From the NCBI GenBank assembly GCA_024399545.1, contig JAKSNS010000012.1, forward strand, positions 1-60,744: DNA of 60,744 nucleotides. The letters are read 5' to 3'. The DNA is from Paludibacteraceae bacterium. Lineage in GTDB: Bacteria > Bacteroidota > Bacteroidia > Bacteroidales > Paludibacteraceae. Within the stretch, counting starts at the first letter, position 1; every line of letters begins with the position of its first letter. The position numbers and the translations under genes are program-made. Shown in pieces: positions 37,039-44,262 of the stretch. Under the pieces are notes generated by a model. That model did not search any database. It was not told the DNA's origin and worked only from the letters and a program-made list of their open reading frames with translations.

Positions 37039-38076
37039 ATGACGCAATTCAGTACATATTTAGACGAACTGTTAACTCCTAAAATACAAGAGGAGGCAAT
37101 AGTTCTTGACTTGTTTGCTGGCTGTGGAGGATTGTCCTTGGGTTTTGAGGCGGCAGGTTTCAAAACGATAGGTTATGAAATGACGGAAGAGGCTGTCGAA
37201 ACCTACAACAGAAATCTTAAGGGGGTGTGCTATAAGGAGTTTCTGACCGTTGGTTTTGACTATCCACAGTCAGACAGAATAGATATTGTCATAGGTGGTC
37301 CGCCATGTCAACCATTCAGTAGATTTGGAAATCAGATGGGAATTGAGGATGCACGTGACGGATTTCCTGTTTTCATTGATGCTGTGAAGCGATTGCAACC
37401 AAAGGTTTTTCTGTTTGAAAATGTAGCAAATATCTTGGGTCGCCATAAATGGTATTTTGAGTTGATTGAGAAAGAACTCCAAAAATTGGGCTATATTGTC
37501 GAACACAGGATAATGAATGCCGTAAACTATGGAGTGCCGCAGAACAGGGAAAGACTTATTTGTGTGGGGCATCGTTCATCATTCAACTTTCCTGTTTATG
37601 AGCAAAACAAAAAGACTGTCAGCGATGCAATTGGCGATACAATGTACAACGAAGAACCACTTGAAAAAATACTGACAGCCAGACAGGATGAATATATTGC
37701 CGTATATGAGGAGAAATCCCATTGTATAAACCCGCGAGACCTTTATCCCGACAAACCTGCCCGTACGATAACTTGCCGCAACCTTGCCGGGGCAACAAGT
37801 GACATGCAGCGTGTTCGTCTGAAAGACGGAAGGAGACGGAGGATTACCTACAGAGAAGCGGCAAGATTACAGACTTTCCCTGATTGGTTTGAATTTGCCG
37901 GGAATGAAAACAAATGCTTTTACCAGATTGGCAATGCTGTTCCACCGTTGTTAGCATATAAACTTGCTCTACAGGTTAAGAAAACATATCATCAAGAACA
38001 ATATAAGCCTCTGCATATTTTGGAAAATATGGTTCAACAGGATTTATTTGAAAGTGCAAACCAGTCGTTGTATTAG
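37039..38076 (+). CDS. DNA (cytosine-5) methyltransferase
   Basis: The 345-residue enzyme has motif I LDLFAGCGGLSLG, motif IV GGPPCQPFS with the catalytic Cys, motif VI FENVANIL, motif VIII QNRERL, a short target-recognition region and motifs IX-X (ARTITCRN, QIGNAVPPLLA). The ATG at 37039 lies one base after the endonuclease stop, so both genes form an operon. BsuBI/PstI nucleases usually pair with adenine methylases, so the cytosine methylase here suggests a different site or a reshuffled pair. Its last 83 bp are duplicated at 39066. Confidence 0.93.
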   Translation: MTQFSTYLDELLTPKIQEEAIVLDLFAGCGGLSLGFEAAGFKTIGYEMTEEAVETYNRNLKGVCYKEFLTVGFDYPQSDRIDIVIGGPPCQPFSRFGNQMGIEDARDGFPVFIDAVKRLQPKVFLFENVANILGRHKWYFELIEKELQKLGYIVEHRIMNAVNYGVPQNRERLICVGHRSSFNFPVYEQNKKTVSDAIGDTMYNEEPLEKILTARQDEYIAVYEEKSHCINPRDLYPDKPARTITCRNLAGATSDMQRVRLKDGRRRRITYREAARLQTFPDWFEFAGNENKCFYQIGNAVPPLLAYKLALQVKKTYHQEQYKPLHILENMVQQDLFESANQSLY

Positions 38077-38091
38077 TTAGGATAAACGATA

Positions 38092-38126
38092 ATTGGCTCT
38101 CGAAAAGAACGAGAGCCAATTTCTAT
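38092..38126 (+). terminator. bidirectional terminator (left copy)
   Basis: A perfect 11-bp stem ATTGGCTCTCG / CGAGAGCCAAT with a 7-nt loop. The same hairpin recurs at 39164-39192. Confidence 0.8.
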
Positions 38127-38144
38127 AAAAAGCTGGGAGAGGTA

Positions 38145-38408
38145 CTATTGTTTCACGGTCTGTATGAAGATGTCGTTCATTGATGGGAGTTGCTGATTGA
38201 GGTTGAGGATTGTGGCGTTGCGGTTGAGAAGGGTCTGAAGTGTGTTGTTAATATTTTCGGATGGCACAATATCATTGTAGGTTTCACCGTTAATAGAATA
38301 GGTCAAATCGTGTTTGCCTGTGGAGTGTTCACGGCGAATGTCAGCGACGTTGCCTGAGAGGACTATGCGTGATTTGTTGATGAGGACAATGTCATCGCAG
38401 AGACGCTC
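38145..38408 (-). pseudogene. C-terminal fragment of ABC ATPase left by the duplication
   Basis: The frame encodes the last 87 residues of the ABC ATPase at 39218-40057 (RLCDDIVLINKSRIVLSG to the end MNDIFIQTVKQ) with Ala-to-Val at one site. Upstream it runs into the repeat element, so it has no start of its own. It is a by-product of the 415-bp duplication. Confidence 0.9.
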
Positions 38409-39065
38409 TTGACTTCGGGAATTTTTCTGCAATGGCTCATATTGCAGAAATACATATTGATTATAAGTGAGTCCGTGATTTGTTTTTGACGTTTTAGGTG
38501 ACTCGGACTTTTTTTGCCGTTGCGTATTAATGTGTACAAATGGAAAACGGTGGCAGATGATGCGAGATGAATGATTGGAAAGGATAAAACAGGAGGAAAA
38601 ACCACCCCCAACTTTTCAGGTGAAATTATTGAAATTATTGAAATCGTTTGAGAAGTCATTATACGATTTTCTGTTTTTTATGGTACGGTAGGGCTTGCTC
38701 TTTGCTTGCTCTTTTGTGTTGTGAGTTTGTGTGTACATTTATGTGCGCATTTGAGGTTTCGGCTTGCATGCGATTTCAATAATTTCAATAATTTCACCTA
38801 AAAAGTTGGGGGTAGGCTGTCCGAAAAGTAGGTAACAGCCTAAATTCAGGTGTGTTATAGTGCTTTTGCCCTTACAGGGCGAATTTGTTATTCATTGATA
38901 CCCAGGGCGTTGCCCTGTGCTATGGACTTGCTGCCCTTTCATGGCGCAGGTTTTGCATGACAAAAGTTGTGTTTTCGGACAGTTTGGGGATGGAGTAGGT
39001 TTTTATATGTCTTACCCTTTCCGACCCGTAAAACATATTTTTGGTGACGCATTCCCGAAGTCAGG
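38409..39065. mobile_element. non-coding element, copy B (657 bp, inverted relative to copy A)
   Basis: Apart from a 166-bp nested insert (38817-38982), it is about 97 % identical to the reverse complement of 25540-26017, with ends TTGACTTCGGGAAT and ATTCCCGAAGTCAGG. The inner inverted repeat and the shared core (38680-38715) are kept. There is no protein-coding potential. Confidence 0.9.
38817..38982. mobile_element. 166-bp MITE nested in copy B
   Basis: It has perfect 11-bp terminal inverted repeats CTGTCCGAAAA / TTTTCGGACAG and internal stems around GCCCTTACAGGGC and CAGGGCGTTGCCCTG. Copies A and C lack it at the same place, which defines the insertion. A lone related end (TTTTCGGACAGGCTG) lies at 60424-60438. 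Confidence 0.85.
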
Positions 39066-39481
39066 AAGAACAATATAAGCCTCTGCATATTTTGGAAAAT
39101 ATGGTTCAGCAGGATTTATTTGAAAGTGCAAACCAGTCATTGTATTAGTTAGGACAAACGATAATTGGCTCTCGAAAAGAACGAGAGCCAATTTCTATTA
39201 AAAAGCTGGGAGAGGTACTATTGTTTCACGGTTTGTATGAAGATGTCATTCATTGATGGGAGTTGCTGATTGAGGTTGAGGATTGTGGCGTTGCGGTTGA
39301 GAAGGGTCTGAAGTGTGTTGTTAATATTTTCGGATGGCACAATATCATTATAGGTTTCACCGTTTATAGAATAGGTCAAATCGTGTTTGCCTGTGGAGTG
39401 TTCACGGCGAATGTCAGCAACGTTGCCTGAGAGGACTATGCGTGATTTGTTGATGAGGGCAATGTCATCGCAGAGACGCTC
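39066..39481. repeat. right copy of 415/416-bp direct duplication
   Basis: It repeats 37994-38408 with nine substitutions and one extra base. It contains a non-coding copy of the methylase 3' end, a second terminator hairpin (39164-39192) and the functional 3' end of the ABC ATPase gene. Confidence 0.95.
39164..39198 (-). terminator. ABC ATPase terminator (right copy)
   Basis: The same ATTGGCTCTCG / CGAGAGCCAAT hairpin, just downstream of the ABC gene stop at 39218. Confidence 0.75.
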
Positions 39482-40057
39482 GACAGAATCCATGTTATGC
39501 GTTGAGAAGATGATGGTTGCACCATTGTTGCGAAGATGGAGGATTTCCTCTTTTAGGAGTTCGGCGTTGACAGGGTCGAAACCTGAGAAGGGTTCATCGA
39601 AGATGAGGAGTTCAGGTTGATGGAGGACTGTTGTAATAAACTGGATTTTCTGCGCCATACCCTTCGAGAGTTCCTCGACCTTTTTGTTCCACCAAGGCAT
39701 AATGTCGAATTTTTCAAACCAAACGCGCAAACGCGAGTAGGCATCAGCCTTGGAGAGACCTTTGAGTTGCGCAAGATAGAGAGCCTGTTCGCCAACCTTC
39801 ATTTTGCGGTAAAGCCCGCGTTCCTCGGGAAGATAACCTATGCGTCGGGTGTCGTCGAGAGTGAGGGTGTGCCCATCAAGGGAGACAGAGCCAGAGTCGG
39901 GGGCAGTGATGGAATTTATTATTCGGATCAGCGTAGTCTTGCCTGCGCCATTAGGGCCAAGAAGCCCGAAAATGGAGTTGCGACGGACGGTCAACGAGAC
40001 ATTGTCGAGTGCCAAATGCGAGGCGAAACTTTTGGAGACGTTTTTGACTTCGAGCAT
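39218..40057 (-). CDS. ABC transporter ATP-binding protein (NatA-like)
   Basis: The 279-residue ATPase has Walker A GPNGAGKTTLI, Q-loop PEERGLYRKM, signature LSKGMAQKI, Walker B LLIFDEPFSGFDP, and an H-loop STHNMDSVERL, followed by a DUF4162-type C-terminal extension. It would power a small exporter. The permease gene that normally follows in NatAB-type pairs is absent; the convergent restriction-modification genes and the element lie there. It has its own promoter. Confidence 0.92.
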   Translation of the reverse strand: MLEVKNVSKSFASHLALDNVSLTVRRNSIFGLLGPNGAGKTTLIRIINSITAPDSGSVSLDGHTLTLDDTRRIGYLPEERGLYRKMKVGEQALYLAQLKGLSKADAYSRLRVWFEKFDIMPWWNKKVEELSKGMAQKIQFITTVLHQPELLIFDEPFSGFDPVNAELLKEEILHLRNNGATIIFSTHNMDSVERLCDDIALINKSRIVLSGNVADIRREHSTGKHDLTYSINGETYNDIVPSENINNTLQTLLNRNATILNLNQQLPSMNDIFIQTVKQ

Positions 40058-40128
40058 AATAACAGACTTATTATCAATGGGTTTTTATAATTTGCGATGA
40101 TTATTGAAAATCTCTTTGAAAATCGTGG

Positions 40129-40157
40129 CAAAGTTAGCGAAAATTTTTGTAACTTTG
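40129..40157. promoter_or_regulatory. back-to-back divergent promoters
   Basis: On the minus strand TAACTTTG (40129-40136) serves the ABC ATPase gene. On the plus strand TAACTTTG (40150-40157) serves the OmpA-family gene. The two -7 boxes are only 13 bp apart, so the promoters overlap and probably compete. Confidence 0.6.
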
Positions 40158-40188
40158 CCCCCTTGATGGAATAAATTTGTAGTAGCCT

Positions 40189-42639
40189 ATGAAAAGAGTA
40201 GTTTTTGCCACAATATTGACGGTAATTACCATTTGTACGATGAGTGCGCAGATGGTCAGATACCCATACCAGTCGTTGATAAAAAAAGGTGAGTATCAGG
40301 AGGCTAAGGCGAATATCGAGAAAGAGATGAAGAAAACGCCGAACGCCGTAGGGCTGAATTATTCGGCATACAAACTGTATTCGGACAAATTGTTCAAAGG
40401 GTACGATTTGGCGAAGGCTTACACGTTTCTTGCACAGTCGTGGGAGAGTTTCAAGGCGTTGAGCGGGACAGAGAGGGTGATGGCGGAGAAAAACGGGTTG
40501 AGCGACAACCTATACAAAGTGAACATAGAATTTATCTGCACGACGATTTACGAGCAGATGATAGCCGAAGGAGCGACAGAGGAAAAACTGGACTCATACC
40601 TGAAATTCTACACGCTCGCACCAGACAAGATAAGGAGGGAGATAGCGAGGGAGAGGGATGCTATGAGGAGAGACGACAGCAAAGACTCAGACCTGGAGAT
40701 GTGCGGTCTGCTGAAGGATAAACCTACGGGTAACTGGGTAGATGCCGCAATGGAAAAAATATACAAAAAGGCTTTGGAAGGAGAGAACCTGGAACTGAGC
40801 GAATGCGCAGTAGGGTTGTTTGACGGGGAGAAGAGGGAGAAAATACTGGGAGTACTGCATGGCAGGTATGTGGAGAAGAACTTGGACAATGTTGATTCGC
40901 TGTATGAGAAATTCAAAGATTTGAAGTCAGCGACCCTCGCAATGCACAAAGGATATGACGACGAGAAGAAGAGGGCATTGGCTGAGAGCAACGGGAAAAT
41001 AACAAGAAAGCTGATAAACGTATTGGCACCGTACAATATGGGCGTAGTGATGATGGCTGAATATGCGGACAGCCTGAGGAACAAGGCGGGAATGAGCGCA
41101 AAAGAGGTGCTGATGGAGTTGGACAAATTCAAAGAGTCGTACGGCGGTAACAAATGGTACAGAAACCTGATGAAGGCATTCCTGGAAAATCCAAACGACA
41201 TAACCGCAAAAGCCGACAAACAGCTATTCAGCGCAGTCAACACTAAGGGTGGCAAAGAGTATTCGCCATTCATAGCGGCAAACGACAGTCTGATTTACTT
41301 CGTAGGCAAAGGCAGGGGTGACAACCTTGGTGGCGAGGACATATTCATCACGAAAAGGGGTGCTGATGGCTCTTGGGGAAAACCAGAAAGGCTGATTTCG
41401 CTGAACACGGAGAAAGGCAACGAGGCAGTCGAGGCGGTAACGGTTGATGGCGAGGAGATGATACTGTTCAAAAACGGGAAACTGTACCAAGCTCAGAAAC
41501 ACGGCAAAACGTGGGGAAAAACCGTGCTGATGTCAGCCATCAACATATCGTCATGGCAGGCGGACGCAATGGTGACAAGCGACGGCAACGCCATCCTGTT
41601 TGCAGCCAACACTCAGACAGGAAGGGAGGTAGAGCCATCGCAGAACATATACGTCACGGTGCGTGACTCGGCAGGTGAATGGGGCAAGCCTATAGAGTTG
41701 GGCGCAACGATAAACAGCGCATTCAACGACAGGGCACCATTCTTGCACCCAGACATGAAGACACTATACTTTAGCAGCGAAGGCCACGGCTCGTTGGGCA
41801 GTTACGACATCTGGATGAGCCGTAGGAAAAGTGACAAGAGTTGGACGGAATGGACAGAACCAGTAAACTTGGGAAGAAGCATAAACTCGGTGGGTAACGA
41901 ATGTTGGTACAAAATATCGACAGACGGTAGCAGGGCATACTTCTCGAAAAGCACCGAAGACGCGAAAGAGGAACTTTTCAGCATAGAGTTGCCAGCCAGC
42001 ATGCGACCAGAACCAGTGGCCATAATAAAAGGAAAAATCAGGAACACGAAAGGAAAAATCCTGGACTGCAAGATAAAATGGGAAGACCTGGAGACAGGAG
42101 AGGTGATAGGTAGCGTACGCACGAACTCGACAGACGGAAGTTACTTCATCGTGTTGCCATTGGGCAAGAGATACGGTTACTTCGTAGAAAAAGAGGGGTA
42201 CTATCCTATCGCAAACTGGGTTGACCTGAAAAACGAGAAGAAAAGCGTGACAGTGGATAGAGACATTGAGATGGTGTCAATAGACGAGATGCTGAACGAG
42301 AACGCAGCCGTGCCTTTGAACAACCTGTTCTTTGATTCGGGTAAGTCGGAGCTGCTGCCTGAGTCAAGGTTGGAGCTGGACCGTGTGGTGATGATGATAA
42401 ACAGCATAAAGGTGAAGATTGAGATCTCAGGTTACACCGACAACAGGGGCGAACCAGACAAGAATCAGAGACTGAGCGAGGACAGATGCCGCTCGGTGAG
42501 GGATTACCTGATTAGCCGCGGTTGCGATTATTACAGGTTCACCATCATAGGTTACGGTCAGGAGAGGCCAAGGGCAACAAACGACACACCCGAAGGAAGG
42601 CAGACGAACAGGCGAGTGGAACTGAGATTGGTGAAGTAG
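40189..42639 (+). CDS. OmpA-family protein with PD40 propeller (PorE-like)
   Basis: The 816-residue protein has a signal peptide (MKRVVFATILTVITICTMSA) and an N-terminal helical/TPR-like region (about 22-340). PD40-type propeller strands follow (DNLGGEDIFITKRGADGSWG, MKTLYFSSEGHGSLGSYDIW, DGSRAYFS; about 350-600), then a carboxypeptidase-regulatory-like domain (about 610-690) and a peptidoglycan-binding OmpA domain (IEISGYTDNRGEPDKNQRLSEDRC, GYGQERPRATN). This architecture matches PorE, which anchors the T9SS to peptidoglycan. It heads a long rightward run of envelope genes. Confidence 0.88.
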   Translation: MKRVVFATILTVITICTMSAQMVRYPYQSLIKKGEYQEAKANIEKEMKKTPNAVGLNYSAYKLYSDKLFKGYDLAKAYTFLAQSWESFKALSGTERVMAEKNGLSDNLYKVNIEFICTTIYEQMIAEGATEEKLDSYLKFYTLAPDKIRREIARERDAMRRDDSKDSDLEMCGLLKDKPTGNWVDAAMEKIYKKALEGENLELSECAVGLFDGEKREKILGVLHGRYVEKNLDNVDSLYEKFKDLKSATLAMHKGYDDEKKRALAESNGKITRKLINVLAPYNMGVVMMAEYADSLRNKAGMSAKEVLMELDKFKESYGGNKWYRNLMKAFLENPNDITAKADKQLFSAVNTKGGKEYSPFIAANDSLIYFVGKGRGDNLGGEDIFITKRGADGSWGKPERLISLNTEKGNEAVEAVTVDGEEMILFKNGKLYQAQKHGKTWGKTVLMSAINISSWQADAMVTSDGNAILFAANTQTGREVEPSQNIYVTVRDSAGEWGKPIELGATINSAFNDRAPFLHPDMKTLYFSSEGHGSLGSYDIWMSRRKSDKSWTEWTEPVNLGRSINSVGNECWYKISTDGSRAYFSKSTEDAKEELFSIELPASMRPEPVAIIKGKIRNTKGKILDCKIKWEDLETGEVIGSVRTNSTDGSYFIVLPLGKRYGYFVEKEGYYPIANWVDLKNEKKSVTVDRDIEMVSIDEMLNENAAVPLNNLFFDSGKSELLPESRLELDRVVMMINSIKVKIEISGYTDNRGEPDKNQRLSEDRCRSVRDYLISRGCDYYRFTIIGYGQERPRATNDTPEGRQTNRRVELRLVK

Positions 42640-42720
42640 CCGTTAATTGGCCATTAGCGGGGAAGCGCAGCCAAAAGCTAATGGCTAATGGCAAAAAAAG
42701 GCTAACGGCCAAAGGCTAAA
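42637..42720. repeat. GCTAATGGC intergenic palindrome (copy 1)
   Basis: It begins at the stop codon of the OmpA-family gene. It has GCC-ATTAGC / GCTAATGGC arms around GGAAGCGCAGCCAAAA. The same family recurs at 44143-44231, 47990-48024, 48833-48890 and 52313-52338. Confidence 0.75.
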
Positions 42721-42731
42721 AAAAACATGTG

Positions 42732-43394
42732 ATGAAAAAAGTACCCTTCATATTGATAATAATGTGTATGCTGACACCCTGTGCGTCGGCAAAGGGGAAA
42801 AACAACGTCTATTTTTGCGAGTTCGGACTGACGGGAGGTTGCGGCTTCGTGCTGGGCGACGTGAACGGAACGTTGTTCAATTACGTACAACCAGTGGGCG
42901 GAGGTTTCGTGAAGTACAAGTTCAACGGTCATTGGGAGATAAAATTGTCAGCCGAGGGTGGAGTGTTGGGGGTGAACCCAAGCGCGGAGAGCAAGAAGGA
43001 GAAAAACATGATATTCGGTGGAGCGAACGTTGTGGGGGAGTTCAATTTCTTCAACTTCGGAGTCGAGAGGTGGAAGGAGTATAGGAGTTGGGTGACCCCG
43101 ACGTTGCTGTGGGGTTTGGGGTTCATAGCCTTCAACGGCACGGCCGCGGCGACAATGCCAATGGGTATAGGCGTGAAGCTGAAACTGTCGGACAGGATGA
43201 ATATGGGGCTTTACTGGGTGTGCAGCAAGGCGTTCACGGACAAACTGGACTACGTGGACGACCCAATAGGGTTGAATGCCGGTTTCTGGAACAACAGGGA
43301 CTGGTATTCGACAGCACAAATATATATATCCGTAAATTTCCTGCAAATATGCGCACCATGCAGGAATGGAGTCAAGGTTACGAAAAAGTATTAA
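42732..43394 (+). CDS. porG: outer-membrane beta-barrel protein, PorG-like
   Basis: The 220-residue protein has a signal peptide ([20 protein letters not shown]) and alternating beta-strand patterns ([59 protein letters not shown]). Its place directly upstream of uppS and bamA is that of porG/DUF6089 genes in Bacteroidetes, where PorG is the outer-membrane anchor of the T9SS PorKN ring. The ATG at 42732 is preferred over the GTG 3 bp upstream. Identification leans on gene order. Confidence 0.75.
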   Translation: MKKVPFILIIMCMLTPCASAKGKNNVYFCEFGLTGGCGFVLGDVNGTLFNYVQPVGGGFVKYKFNGHWEIKLSAEGGVLGVNPSAESKKEKNMIFGGANVVGEFNFFNFGVERWKEYRSWVTPTLLWGLGFIAFNGTAAATMPMGIGVKLKLSDRMNMGLYWVCSKAFTDKLDYVDDPIGLNAGFWNNRDWYSTAQIYISVNFLQICAPCRNGVKVTKKY

Positions 43395-43414
43395 CAGTTG
43401 GAAAGGTAAAGAGT

Positions 43415-44149
43415 ATGGCAATAGACAAGAATAGAATTCCGAAGCATGTGGCAATCATCATGGACGGCAACGGTCGTTGGGCAAAACAACATGGAAGGGA
43501 GAGGCTCTACGGGCACCTGAACGGCGTGGAGTCGGTGAGAGCCGTGTTGGAGACGGCCGTGGAGATAGGCGTGAAGTGGCTGACGCTATATACATTCTCG
43601 ACCGAGAACTGGAAGAGGCCAAAGAGTGAGGTTGACGGCCTGATGAACCTGCTGATGGAAAACCTGGTGAAGGAGTTGCCTACTTTCCATAAGAACAAAG
43701 TGAGACTGATGGCGATAGGCGATAGGGACAGGTTGCCGGGACGCGCGCAGGAACTGTTGCGGAACTGCGAGCAGGAGACCGCAAGCCACGACAGGACAAC
43801 TTTGGTGTTGGCTCTGAGTTATTCGTCGCGGTGGGAGATAACAGAGATGACCCGCCGTGTGGCACAGTTGGCGAAGGAGGGCGAGTTGGCGGTGGAAGAG
43901 ATTACGGCAGAGACGGTTGGCAATAACCTTGCGACGGCAGGCATGCCAGACCCAGACCTACTGATAAGAACCTCGGGAGAGTATAGGTTGTCGAATTTCT
44001 TGATGTGGCAGTTGTCTTACGCAGAGATGATATTCACTGAGACATTGTGGCCGGACTTCAGGCGTGATGAGTTCTTGAGATGCATAGAAGAGTATCAAGG
44101 ACGTGAGAGAAGGTTCGGGAAAACATCGGAACAGATTGTCGGCTTTTAG
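43415..44149 (+). CDS. uppS: isoprenyl transferase (undecaprenyl diphosphate synthase)
   Basis: The protein starts at [22 protein letters not shown] (244 residues); longer readings upstream overlap porG. It shows the catalytic [20 protein letters not shown], and the C-terminal [20 protein letters not shown] motifs of cis-prenyl transferases. It adds isopentenyl units to farnesyl diphosphate to make the C55 carrier lipid for cell wall and O-glycan synthesis. It is followed by bamA. Confidence 0.96.
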   Translation: MAIDKNRIPKHVAIIMDGNGRWAKQHGRERLYGHLNGVESVRAVLETAVEIGVKWLTLYTFSTENWKRPKSEVDGLMNLLMENLVKELPTFHKNKVRLMAIGDRDRLPGRAQELLRNCEQETASHDRTTLVLALSYSSRWEITEMTRRVAQLAKEGELAVEEITAETVGNNLATAGMPDPDLLIRTSGEYRLSNFLMWQLSYAEMIFTETLWPDFRRDEFLRCIEEYQGRERRFGKTSEQIVGF

Positions 44150-44231
44150 CTATTAGCCGTTAGCCATTGGCCATTGGCTTGGAAGCGCAGCCAAAAAGCT
44201 AATGGTTAATGGCCAACAGCTAAAGGCTAAT
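44143..44231. repeat. GCTAATGGC intergenic palindrome (copy 2)
   Basis: GGCTTTTAGCTATTAGCC...GGAAGCGCAGCCAAAA...GGCCAACAGCTAAAGGCTAATG, covering the uppS stop and the gap to bamA. The two halves are inverted with respect to each other. Confidence 0.8.
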
Positions 44232-44262
44232 GTTAATCAATTTGCGAAACTTGAATGGATTT

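Larger units (their letters stand above)
37994..38408. repeat. left copy of 415-bp direct duplication
   Basis: It spans the 3' end of the cytosine methylase, the terminator hairpin (38092-38126) and the 3' end of the ABC ATPase gene. It is repeated at 39066-39481 with nine substitutions and one indel (about 97.6 % identity), on the other side of element copy B. Confidence 0.95.

Noticed and set aside
38145-38432. A separate small gene downstream of the cytosine methylase
   Set aside because: It is the duplicated tail of the ABC ATPase fused to repeat sequence, with no start of its own.
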